NCBI GenBank assembly: GCA_965243755.1 | Contig: CBDEVW010000007.1 | Location: 186,001 to 250,000 of the forward strand | Source of the DNA: JANSWY01 sp965243755 | GTDB taxonomy: Bacteria > Bacteroidota > Bacteroidia > Cytophagales > Cyclobacteriaceae | Direction: 5' to 3' | Length of the DNA: 64,000 bases | In this document: in pieces, positions 55,001-61,636 of the stretch | How positions within the stretch are numbered: position 1 is the first letter of the stretch | Layout: the number at the start of each line of letters is the position of its first letter | Made by a program: the position numbers and the translations under genes | The notes under the pieces: model-generated | What the model was told of the DNA's origin: nothing | The model's input: only the letters and a program-made list of their open reading frames with translations | Database searches by the model: none

Positions 55001-58000
55001 ATCGGTAATGGTGGCAGTGACCGGATAAGTTCCTTCTGTTAATGCAGTGATAGCACTAAGGTCGAGGGTCCAGTTGTCACCAGAATTAGTTAATTCAGTG
55101 TCTACACCAAGTGTGTAAGTTGTACCATCCACAGTAACCGAGAATACATCAGCATCAGAAGAGTCGAAAGTACCGGTAATGACTGGCGTGGTATCATTGG
55201 TGGTTTGTGCATTTACAGTAGGAGTTGCCGGGTTAGTCGTATCAATGACCAATTCGTTTGTCGTACCATCAGAAACTGCATTGCCTGCAGCATCGGTAAT
55301 GGTGGCAGTGACCGGATAAGTTCCTTCTGTTAATGCAGTGATAGCACTAAGGTCGAGGGTCCAGTTGTCACCAGAATTAGTTAATTCAGTGTCTACACCA
55401 AGTGTGTAAGTTGTACCATCCACGGTAACCGAGAATACATCAGCATCAGAAGAATCGAAAGTACCTGTGATGACTGGCGTGGTATCATTGGTGGTTTGTG
55501 CATTGACTGTAGGAGTTGCTGGATTGGTGGTATCAATGACCAATTCGTTTGTCGTACCATCAGAAACTGCATTGCCTGCAGCATCGGTAATGGTAGCAGT
55601 GACCGGATAAGTTCCTTCAGTTAGCGGAGTGATGCCACTAAGGTCCAATGTCCAGTTGTCACCGGAGTTTGTCAATTCAGCATCTGTTCCTAAAGTATAA
55701 GTTGTACCATCCACGGTAACCGAGAATACATCAGCATCAGAAGAATCGAAAGTACCTGTGATGACTGGTGTGGTATCATTGGTGGTCTGTGCATTGACTG
55801 TAGGAGTTGCCGGATTAGTGGTATCGATGACCAATTCGTTAGTCGTACCATCAGAAACCGCATTGCCAGCTGCATCGGTGATGGTAGCAGTTACAGGATA
55901 AGTTCCTTCTGCAAGTGCAGTGATAGCACTAAGGTCGAGAGTCCAGTTGTCACCAGAATTAGTTAGTTCAGTGTCAACACCAAGTGTGTAAGTTGTACCA
56001 TCCACGGTAACCGAGAATACATCAGCATCAGAAGAATCGAAAGTACCTGTGATGACTGGCGTGGTATCATTGGTGGTTTGTGCATTGACTGTAGGAGTTG
56101 CTGGATTGGTGGTATCAATGACCAATTCGTTTGTCGTACCATCAGAAACCGCATTGCCTGCTGCATCGGTGATGGTAGCAGTAACCGGATAAGTCCCTTC
56201 TGTTAATGCAGTGATGGCACTAAGGTCCAGGGTCCAGTTGTCGCCTGAGTTGGTGAGTTCAGTGTCTACACCAAGTGTGTAAGTTGTACCATCAACAGTA
56301 ACTGAGAATACATCAGCATCAGAAGAATCGAAAGTACCTGTGATGACTGGCGTGGTGTCGTTAGTAGTCTGTGCATTGACTGTAGGAGTTGCCGGATTGG
56401 TGGTATCAATGACCAATTCATTGGTCGTGCCATCAGAAACTGCATTACCAGCTGCATCGGTGATGGTAGCAGTGACCGGATAAGTCCCTTCTGTTAGTGC
56501 AGTGATGGCACTAAGGTCCAGGGTCCAGTTGTCGCCAGAATTAGTTAATTCAGTATCAACACCAAGTGTATAAGTTGTACCATCCACGGTAACCGAGAAT
56601 ACATCAGCATCAGAAGAATCGAAAGTACCTGTGATGACTGGCGTGGTGTCGTTAGTAGTCTGCGCATTGACTGTAGGAGTTGCCGGATTGGTGGTATCAA
56701 TGACCAATTCGTTTGTCGTACCATCAGAAACTGCATTGCCTGCAGCATCGGTAATGGTAGCAGTGACCGGATAAGTTCCTTCAGTTAGCGGAGTGATGCC
56801 ACTAAGGTCCAATGTCCAGTTGTCACCGGAGTTTGTCAATTCAGCATCTGTTCCTAAAGTATAAGTTGTACCATCCACGGTAACCGAGAATACATCAGCA
56901 TCAGAAGAATCGAAAGTACCTGTGATGACTGGGGTTGTATCATTGGTAGTCTGTGCATTGACTGTAGGAGTTGCCGGGTTAGTTGTGTCGATTACCAATT
57001 CGTTTGTCGTACCATCAGAAACCGCATTGCCTGCTGCATCGGTGATGGTAGCAGTTACAGGATAAGTGCCTTCTGTTAACGGAATTGTGGCGCTCAAATT
57101 TAATGTCCAGTTATTGCCTGAGTTTGTTAATTCTGGATCTGTTCCTAAGGTATAAGTAGTCCCATCTACCGTCACTGAGAATACATCTGCATCTGCAGCA
57201 TCAAAAGTACCGGTGATGATTGGGGTTGTATCGTTGGTGGTTTGGGAATTGACCGTAGGAGTTGCCGGATTAGTTGTGTCGATCACCAATTCATTGTTTG
57301 TGCCATCGCTACTGCTGTTGCCAGCAGCATCAGTACTTGTCACTGCAACTTCGTAAGTTCCTTCAGAGAGTGCGGTAAAAGGTCCTCCAGCAGTGGGTGT
57401 ATCTGATTCAGTATTGATACTCCAATTGCCACTGCCATCCGCGGTAGTCTCGAAAGTCACTGAATTGACAATGATTGTTACCGTACTGTTGGCCTCAGCA
57501 GTACCTGTCAATACTGGTGTTTGATCATTGGTAGTCAGTGCATTCACTGTGGGTGTTGCAGGATTAGTGGTATCTATTGTGAGCTCATTGGAAGTGATAT
57601 CATTACTGGTACAAGATGCTGATTCCGCGGTTACTGCTACCTCGTTGGTTCCATTCACGTTGGGAGCAAATGTTCCGCTATCGGGAGTGTCGGCTCCAGT
57701 ATCTATGCTCCAATTACCGCTTCCATCAGCAGTTGTGGTGTAGGTGGCTCCTGCCACAACTATAGTCATATTAATAGATGCATCAGCGGTTCCGCTTATC
57801 ACTGGAGTTGCATCGTTGGTGATCTGACTGGTAACTGTAGGTATAGATGGATCCGGAGGATCAGAAAGAAGTACATCTGGAAAACCTGTACTGATACAAC
57901 CCGTCACAGTTATGCTAAAATTGTTGTAAGTGCCGGCAGGTGCATTGACTGAAGCGGCGTTACTGGTTACAGAAACACTGTTAAATGACTGAGGGTTTGC

Positions 58001-61000
58001 TGAGGCATCTTCGTAATCAATATTGTAAGTACCATCAGGCACATTTGTAAAGGTGAAGTTTATTGTTCCGTTTCCACCGCATGTTGTAGGGTTTACTCGT
58101 GTGGCGTCAATGGTATGATCGGTAGGATCACTGAGGACGGCATCCGGGTCATCGTCACTGGTACATCCGGTTACCGGTTCTGTGATGCTTAGATTGGCAT
58201 AATTTCCAGCAGCTGCTGATACGGTTGCTGCACCTGAGGCTACACTTACTGAAGAAAAACTTCCACCATCGTAATTGATGGTGTAGGTACCATCAGGCAC
58301 ATTGGTGAAAGATAGATTAATGCTGCCGTTACCTCCACAGGTAGCTGGGTTGGAAGATCCTGTGATACCAATGGTTACTTCAGGGTCGGTCAAACTAACA
58401 GGTCCGACCGTATTGGATTTGCAACTATTGGAATTGTTGGTAATGCTGATGCTTGAATATGTTCCAGCGTCCAGACCGGATAAAATAATATTACCAGAAG
58501 CGTCACTGGAAATGGTTGTGGATTGTTGAATGCCATTGTCCAGATAATTGATATCATAAGAGATTACACTGGCAATCGAACTGATTAATGTAATGCTACC
58601 TTCAGTTCCACCACAAGTAGTAGGATTAGAATTAGTACCCAGGGATAAAGTTGGAGAACTGGCATTGACTAAAGAAACCGGACCAGCAATCACATTGGAA
58701 GTACAAACTAATGTTGAAACAAGGCCACTCACACTAATGTTAGTATAATCTCCTGGCCCGAGGTTAGGAATGATTAAATTACCACTACCATCAGAGGAAA
58801 GGGTCGTATTTACTCCTACTCCATCAAGTGTGTAACTAACATCGTAGCTCTGGCTTGCATTCAAACCAGATAGAGTAATAGAGCCATCAGGACTTGGACA
58901 GTCTGTGGGGTTAGAAGAGGAATGTGCAATAGTGATGCCTTCAACGGTAACACTTTCAGATCCAAAAGTAGTTTCACAGGTGATACCAATTCTTGCAGCT
59001 TTCAGAGAGATAGAAGTAACGCTGGTCGATAGGTCGGCGGCAGTCATGGTAGCCCCCGAGCCGTCCCCTAAAATTGAACTCCCAACATTATTTCCTGCCT
59101 GATCAACTAATTGATAGACTACCAGGTTTTCTGTTGATGTAACATCAAACGTGATACTCCCTCCTGAACATATGGTAGTAGTTGTTGTCGGTGAAAAAGT
59201 TTGAGTGGTTGGCAGGTTACAATCTATAGTAGGTCCTGTCACCAGGTTACTTTCACACAGGGAACCGCTCTGAGAAGTTACTCCAACCTGACCACCGGCA
59301 TATAGCACATTGTATCCGGCAGAAGCTTCATCCAGTCCCGTAATTTCCCAGTCACCCAATGCATCAACCACATCGGAAAAACCATCTATTTTTATTCCAT
59401 CAATGTACAGGAACACAGTGTTTCCAACCGTTCCGTTTCCGGCCACAGAAGCATCTCCTTCATTCAGTGTTGCGGTTGTTATGGATAGTAGTCCGTCGGT
59501 TGTTTGAGTTAAAATCTCTTCTTCGTTGGACAAAGCACTCTCAAGTTCACCAGTATTTTGTGCGGTGGCAGCCATGAATGTTCCTGGAGTTAGGCTCAAT
59601 CCTGTAACTGTCCAGCTCCCTCCTGCCGATACGGTGGCTGTCCCGGAATTAGTATCTGAGGTAGTTACTCCTGCAGAGCCTTTTGTATATAAAGTAATCG
59701 TTGCACCTACTTCTGAGCTAATTCCGCTGACAGAACTTATGGTTGTGCCGGTACAATATTCTCCTGTGATCACAGGTGTTTGAGACACCCCTCCTACTGT
59801 TGCTGTGGCTTCAGCTGCACAAAGTCCGGATTCAATGGATCTTACCAGAATTGACTCACCTTCTACCAATCCACTAACAGCAAATGTATAAGAGCCTGAT
59901 GCTGCCGTTGTAGTGGCTTGTTCCACACCATCTTTGTACCATGTTACGGAAGCACCCGTTGTTGCCGAACCCGTAAGGCTGGTAGAGGCTGTTGTAGGTG
60001 CCGGGGATATTGTCGGTGTGGTAGAAGCTGCTGCTCCTCCTGCACAATATTCCTGCGGATCGGATTCACAGGAGCCTGATTCTGTTTGAGTAACCTCGTA
60101 ATAACCTGATGTTGCGAAACCACAGTTGGCACCTGCAGTACATCCACTACTAGTGTTACATTTCCATATCCAGGACCCATCTGCATTGGCAAAAACCTGT
60201 CCGCCGGAGTAATTACTACTCCCGGAGGATGCTGTCAGTAAGTTGCCTTCATAGTAGACTTTGATCTCGGCACCAGATATAGCACTACCTGCATCACCAC
60301 AAAGTCCTTTTGCACTGATTGAAAAGGTGGTTGACGCACTTATAGCTGCTGAACAAGAGGCCGCAACCGTTATTGGGTTACAGTTGTCGTATGACGTTGA
60401 TTTCGGGGAGCCCGCTGATTCAGGGACGGTGGCAGTTGCTGTAATTACCTCGTTAGCCACAAGCGCTGTGATCCCTGATAATGTCCATGTTCCTGAGCTG
60501 ACAACTGTCGAACCGATAGATACATCATCTTTGAAAACCTCAATGATGGTTCCGTCCACTTCCGAAGATGTTCCGGAAACGCTGGTGGCAGCAATAGCAA
60601 TGGGAGCATCAATTCCCGGGCATGAGGCTCTTGGGTTGATGGGCTTTCCGTCAGTCAGGTCATCGCCCGATGTTGGTGGAAAGATGTCAATAAGGTCTTG
60701 AAACAAATCATCGGTTATTCCCAGGTCATCATCGATTCCTGCCAGGTCACTAAATCCATTATTTCCAGTACCTGCATTGGGGTTTATCACCGTTCCTGCA
60801 ACCATTCTTAAAGGAGTGCTGCTGGAAAAGGGTAAGCTTGCATAAGGAATGAAAAAATCATAGAAATAGTCATCATCACCACATATTTCAGTGAGCGCAA
60901 TTGACTTCTGACAGTAAGTATTGTAAGCTAATGAAGTGGGTGCGACCAATTCTGTCGGATTAGTTGTACCATCGATATTATACACGCCAACACCAAAATT

Positions 61001-61501
61001 CGTTTGCAGTGAGATTTCATACTCAAATCCCGGATTGCCGGTAACAGCATTTCCATCAGCGTTTGAGCCAGATGATCCAAACTTCTGATCTGTATCTATA
61101 AAGACTGAATAGCCTTTTGAATTTTCAGCAGTACCTCCTAATCTGAACCTGAAGTACAGGTAAGTGCCATCTGAATAGGTGTAGGCTGTTTCATTTTCAT
61201 CATCCTTGACAAGATCAGTAAATCCGCAATCCGGACCTGGTCCAAGGTCACTATCTGGTTCGCCACCTCCAAATACAGGAAGCGGAACAAATGGTATTTC
61301 GCTTTCATCTGCATCGTTAGTAATAAATCCATTGGCATCCTGAGAAGTATAACCATCTCCGTTTGGATCCAATATTGAAGAGCCTATTCCTGTAGCTGGC
61401 TTGTAGATCAGTCCTTTGGTCTGTGCAGCTGAAGTATGTTGTATAAATACAGTGACTGTTGCTACAATAAGAACTTTAATAAGGAAATTAACCTTCTTCA
61501 T
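46097..61501 (-). CDS. Giant SprB-like adhesin, Ig-like repeats plus TSP3 stalk, T9SS type B
   Basis: A 5134-residue surface adhesin. The signal peptide is VLIVATVTVFIQHTSAAQ. Residues about 27-290 form a strand-rich N-terminal region (starting KGLIYKPATGIGSSILDPNG). Residues about 290-860 hold Cys-containing Ig-like modules. About 860-1215 hold four SprB-like repeats with NPTTCGGTEGSITL-type starts. Two Ig-like modules lead into 16 near-identical 97-residue modules (about 1411-2962), then 10 modules of 98 residues (about 2963-3942). About 3943-5037 is an Asp-rich TSP3 region of DTDGDG motifs that should bind much calcium. The end (from TPTKGFSPDGDGINDSF) is a type B sorting domain. It lies between an OmpA/PD40 gene and a PorP/SprF gene. 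A long calcium-stiffened filament for attachment or gliding is the likely role. Confidence 0.92.
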   Translation of the reverse strand: MKKVNFLIKVLIVATVTVFIQHTSAAQTKGLIYKPATGIGSSILDPNGDGYTSQDANGFITNDADESEIPFVPLPVFGGGEPDSDLGPGPDCGFTDLVKDDENETAYTYSDGTYLYFRFRLGGTAENSKGYSVFIDTDQKFGSSGSNADGNAVTGNPGFEYEISLQTNFGVGVYNIDGTTNPTELVAPTSLAYNTYCQKSIALTEICGDDDYFYDFFIPYASLPFSSSTPLRMVAGTVINPNAGTGNNGFSDLAGIDDDLGITDDLFQDLIDIFPPTSGDDLTDGKPINPRASCPGIDAPIAIAATSVSGTSSEVDGTIIEVFKDDVSIGSTVVSSGTWTLSGITALVANEVITATATVPESAGSPKSTSYDNCNPITVAASCSAAISASTTFSISAKGLCGDAGSAISGAEIKVYYEGNLLTASSGSSNYSGGQVFANADGSWIWKCNTSSGCTAGANCGFATSGYYEVTQTESGSCESDPQEYCAGGAAASTTPTISPAPTTASTSLTGSATTGASVTWYKDGVEQATTTAASGSYTFAVSGLVEGESILVRSIESGLCAAEATATVGGVSQTPVITGEYCTGTTISSVSGISSEVGATITLYTKGSAGVTTSDTNSGTATVSAGGSWTVTGLSLTPGTFMAATAQNTGELESALSNEEEILTQTTDGLLSITTATLNEGDASVAGNGTVGNTVFLYIDGIKIDGFSDVVDALGDWEITGLDEASAGYNVLYAGGQVGVTSQSGSLCESNLVTGPTIDCNLPTTQTFSPTTTTTICSGGSITFDVTSTENLVVYQLVDQAGNNVGSSILGDGSGATMTAADLSTSVTSISLKAARIGITCETTFGSESVTVEGITIAHSSSNPTDCPSPDGSITLSGLNASQSYDVSYTLDGVGVNTTLSSDGSGNLIIPNLGPGDYTNISVSGLVSTLVCTSNVIAGPVSLVNASSPTLSLGTNSNPTTCGGTEGSITLISSIASVISYDINYLDNGIQQSTTISSDASGNIILSGLDAGTYSSISITNNSNSCKSNTVGPVSLTDPEVTIGITGSSNPATCGGNGSINLSFTNVPDGTYTINYDGGSFSSVSVASGAATVSAAAGNYANLSITEPVTGCTSDDDPDAVLSDPTDHTIDATRVNPTTCGGNGTINFTFTNVPDGTYNIDYEDASANPQSFNSVSVTSNAASVNAPAGTYNNFSITVTGCISTGFPDVLLSDPPDPSIPTVTSQITNDATPVISGTADASINMTIVVAGATYTTTADGSGNWSIDTGADTPDSGTFAPNVNGTNEVAVTAESASCTSNDITSNELTIDTTNPATPTVNALTTNDQTPVLTGTAEANSTVTIIVNSVTFETTADGSGNWSINTESDTPTAGGPFTALSEGTYEVAVTSTDAAGNSSSDGTNNELVIDTTNPATPTVNSQTTNDTTPIITGTFDAADADVFSVTVDGTTYTLGTDPELTNSGNNWTLNLSATIPLTEGTYPVTATITDAAGNAVSDGTTNELVIDTTNPATPTVNAQTTNDTTPVITGTFDSSDADVFSVTVDGTTYTLGTDAELTNSGDNWTLDLSGITPLTEGTYPVTATITDAAGNAVSDGTTNELVIDTTNPATPTVNAQTTNDTTPVITGTFDSSDADVFSVTVDGTTYTLGVDTELTNSGDNWTLDLSAITALTEGTYPVTATITDAAGNAVSDGTTNELVIDTTNPATPTVNAQTTNDTTPVITGTFDSSDADVFSVTVDGTTYTLGVDTELTNSGDNWTLDLSAITALTEGTYPVTATITDAAGNAVSDGTTNELVIDTTNPATPTVNAQTTNDTTPVITGTFDSSDADVFSVTVDGTTYTLGVDTELTNSGDNWTLDLSAITALAEGTYPVTATITDAAGNAVSDGTTNELVIDTTNPATPTVNAQTTNDTTPVITGTFDSSDADVFSVTVDGTTYTLGTDAELTNSGDNWTLDLSGITPLTEGTYPVTATITDAAGNAVSDGTTNELVIDTTNPATPTVNAQTTNDTTPVITGTFDSSDADVFSVTVDGTTYTLGVDTELTNSGDNWTLDLSAITALTEGTYPVTATITDAAGNAVSDGTTNELVIDTTNPATPTVNAQTTNDTTPVITGTFDSSDADVFSVTVDGTTYTLGVDTELTNSGDNWTLDLSAITALTEGTYPVTATITDAAGNAVSDGTTNELVIDTTNPATPTVNAQTTNDTTPVITGTFDSSDADVFSVTVDGTTYTLGVDTELTNSGDNWTLDLSAITALTEGTYPVTATITDAAGNAVSDGTTNELVIDTTNPATPTVNAQTTNDTTPVITGTFDSSDADVFSVTVDGTTYTLGVDTELTNSGDNWTLDLSAITALTEGTYPVTATITDAAGNAVSDGTTNELVIDTTNPATPTVNAQTTNDTTPVITGTFDSSDADVFSVTVDGTTYTLGVDTELTNSGDNWTLDLSAITALTEGTYPVTATITDAAGNAVSDGTTNELVIDTTNPATPTVNSQTTNDTTPVITGTFDSSDADVFSVTVDGTTYTLGVDTELTNSGDNWTLDLSAITALTEGTYPVTATITDAAGNAVSDGTTNELVIDTTNPATPTVNAQTTNDTTPVITGTFDSSDADVFSVTVDGTTYTLGVDTELTNSGDNWTLDLSAITALTEGTYPVTATITDAAGNAVSDGTTNELVIDTTNPATPTVNAQTTNDTTPVITGTFDSSDADVFSVTVDGTTYTLGVDTELTNSGDNWTLDLSAITALTEGTYPVTATITDAAGNAVSDGTTNELVIDTTNPATPTVNSQTTNDTTPVITGTFDSSDADVFSVTVDGTTYTLGTDAELTNSGDNWTLDLSAITALAEGTYPVTATITDAAGNAVSDGTTNELVIDTTNPATPTVNAQTTNDTTPVITGTFDSSDADVFSVTVDGTTYTLGVDTELTNSGDNWTLDLSAITALAEGTYPVTATITDAAGNAVSDGTTNELIIDTTNPATPTIVSQTTNDTTPVLTGTAEANSTVTVVINGVTFETTADASGNWSVDTETDTPTAGGPFTALSDGDYEVTVTSTDEAGNSTSDASTTELTIDTTAPTTPTVNALSTNDTTPVLTGTAEANSTVTVVINGVTFETTADASGNWSIDTETDTPTAGGPFTALSDGDYEVTVTSTDEAGNSTSDGSTTELTIDTTAPATPTVNALSTNDTTPVITGTAEANSTVTVVINGVTFETTADASGNWSIDTETDTPTAGGPFTALSDGDYEVTVTSTDEAGNSTSDGSTTELTIDTTAPATPTVNALSTNDTTPVLTGTAEANSTVTVVINGVTFETTADASGNWSIDTETDTPTAGGPFTALSDGDYEVTVTSTDEAGNSTSDGSTTELTVDTTAPATPTVNALSTNDTTPVLTGTAEANSTVTVVINGVTFETTADASGNWLIDTETDTPTAGGPFTALSDGDYEVTVTSTDEAGNSTSDGSTTELTIDTTAPATPTVNALSTNDTTPVLTGTAEANSTVTVVINGVTFETTADASGNWSIDTETDTPTAGGPFTALSDGDYEVTVTNTDEAGNSTSDGSTTELTIDTTAPTTPTVNALSTNDTTPVLTGTAEANSTVTVVINGVTFETTADASGNWSIDTETDTPTAGGPFTALSDGDYEVTVTSTDEAGNSTSDGSTTELTIDTTAPATPTVNALSTNDTTPVLTGTAEANSTVTVVINGVTFETTADTSGNWSIDTETDTPTADGPFTALSDGDYEVTVTSTDEAGNSTSDASSTELTIDTAAPATPTVNALSTNDTTPVLTGTAEANSTVTVVINGVTFETTADASGNWSIDTETDTPTAGGPFTALSDGDYEVTVTSTDEAGNSTSDGSTTELTIDTTAPATPTVNALSTNDTTPVLTGTAEANSTVTVVINGVTFETTADASGNWSIDTETDTPTAGGPFTDLADGTYDVDVTSTDGAGNSSSDTSTNELTISSGDTDSDGDGVFDSDEDINGDDDPTNDDSDGDGTPDYLDTDDDNDGILTGDENTFGDCDSDGILNYLDTDPCDTDGDGLLDNEDSNLDGDPYGDDCDGDGTPNFLDTDPCDTDGDGLSDADEDLNGDGIPSNDDSDADGTPDYLDTDDDNDGILTSDEDALGDCDSDGLVNYLDTDPCDTDGDGLNDDFEDSNNDGNPYNDDCDADGTPNFLDTEPCDTDGDGVNDADEDLNGDGDPTNDDTDTDGTPDYLDTDDDNDGILSEDEDTLGDCDSDGILNYLDIDPCDTDGDGLLDNEDSNLDGDPYDDDCDGDGIPNFLDTDPCDTDGDGLSDAEEDLNGDGIPSNDDTDSDGTPDYLDTDDDNDGVLTADEDSNGDGNLDNDDCDGDGTPNYLDSDHCDTDGDGLDDGEEDTNGDGNPYNDDCDRDGTPNFQDSDNCDTDGDGINDLDEDINGDGNLDNDDCDSDGTPNYLDTDPCDTDGDGFDDGVEDINGDGNPYNDDCDSDGTPNFLDTDPCDTDGDGIFDNDEDSNGDGNPANDDCDSDGTPNYLDTTPCDSDGDGINDPEDTNGDGNPYNDDCDSDGTPNFQDADSCDTDGDGIYDTDEDSNGDGNLDNDDCDTDGTPNYLDTDPCDTDGDGLDDGEEDTNGDGNPYNDDCDSDGTPNFQDADSCDTDGDGIYDTDEDSNGDGNLDNDDCDSDGTPNYLDTDPCDTDGDGLDDGEEDTNGDGNPYNDDCDSDGTPNFQDADSCDTDGDGIYDTDEDSNGDGNLDNDDCDSDGTPNYLDTDPCDTDGDGLDDGEEDTNGDGNPYNDDCDSDGTPNFQDADSCDTDGDGIYDTDEDSNGDGNLENDDCDSDGTPNYLDTDPCDTDGDGVNDPEDTDGDGNPYNDDCDSDGIPNFQDADQCDSDGDGIYDHDEDSNGDGNLNNDDCDSDGTPNYLDADPCDTDGDGLNDPEDTDGDGNPYNDDCDSDGIPNFLDADSCDADGDGINDSDEDTDGDGDPENDDCDDDGTPNYLDSDPCDTDGDGVNDPEDTDGDGNPYNDDCDNDGVPNFLDSDPCDTDGDGKNDQDEDTNGDDNLNNDDCDEDGIANYLDPQDGCSAVTPTKGFSPDGDGINDSFYIENIENYPNNNVQIFNRWGNKIFEVQGYDNQSRKWSGESNIGLIIGSQDVPAGTYYYLIDLGDGSEPIVGFVLINR
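46405..49674 (-). repeat. TSP3 calcium-binding region with 234-bp super-repeats
   Basis: This region encodes about 1,090 residues dominated by D-x-D-G-D-G units. Between about 47065 and 48000 four units of 234 bp (78 residues; one is 231 bp) are almost identical (GLDDGEEDTNGDGNPYNDDC then SDGTPNFQDADSCDTDGDGI). Units to either side are more diverged. A single Cys recurs in most motifs (NDDCDSDGTPN), so regular disulfides between neighbouring units are possible. Confidence 0.9.
49675..52614 (-). repeat. Tandem array of ten 294-bp Ig-like repeats
   Basis: Ten copies of a 98-residue module with landmarks APATPTVNALSTNDTTPVLT, TFETTADASGNW, TDTPTAGGPFTALSDGDYEV and TSTDEAGNSTSD. Copies differ by a few substitutions only. 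The first and last copies are the most diverged (first: NPATPTIVSQ; last: TDLADGTYDVDV). Confidence 0.92.
52615..57271 (-). repeat. Tandem array of sixteen 291-bp Ig-like repeats
   Basis: Sixteen copies of a 97-residue module with landmarks NPATPTVNAQTTNDTTPVIT, FDSSDADVFSVTVDGTTYTL and YPVTATITDAAGNAVSDGTT. Two main variants occur at the TLG-VDTEL or TLG-TDAEL site. TDAEL appears in copies 2, 6 and 15; copy 1 has TDPEL and is the most diverged. The rest are VDTEL. Long stretches are identical at DNA level. Confidence 0.93.
57850..58925 (-). repeat. Four SprB-like repeats in the adhesin
   Basis: Four degenerate modules of about 85-95 residues whose starts share SNPT-x-C-x-x-x-x-GSI (SNPTDCPSPDGSITL, SNPTTCGGTEGSITL, SNPATCGGNGSINL, VNPTTCGGNGTINF) and whose ends carry a second Cys followed by a VSLTDP-like linker. 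This resembles the SprB repeat of gliding adhesins. Confidence 0.75.
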
Positions 61502-61636
61502 CTCTTTAAGCTGATTGAATTGTTATTGTAAGTTATGAAACTCACCTCGGGTGACTTTCTTTTATTCGTTCACTGAGTGAATTCACTCGATGAAACCGAC
61601 AATTTATTGTCTTTATTAAAGAATTAGTAGAACTTA

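Noticed and set aside
52774..56748. Repeated minus-strand ORFs (MLQAMRFLMVRPMNWSL type) within the 291-bp array
   Set aside because: They are out-of-frame readings of the adhesin repeats, recurring at exactly 291 bp.
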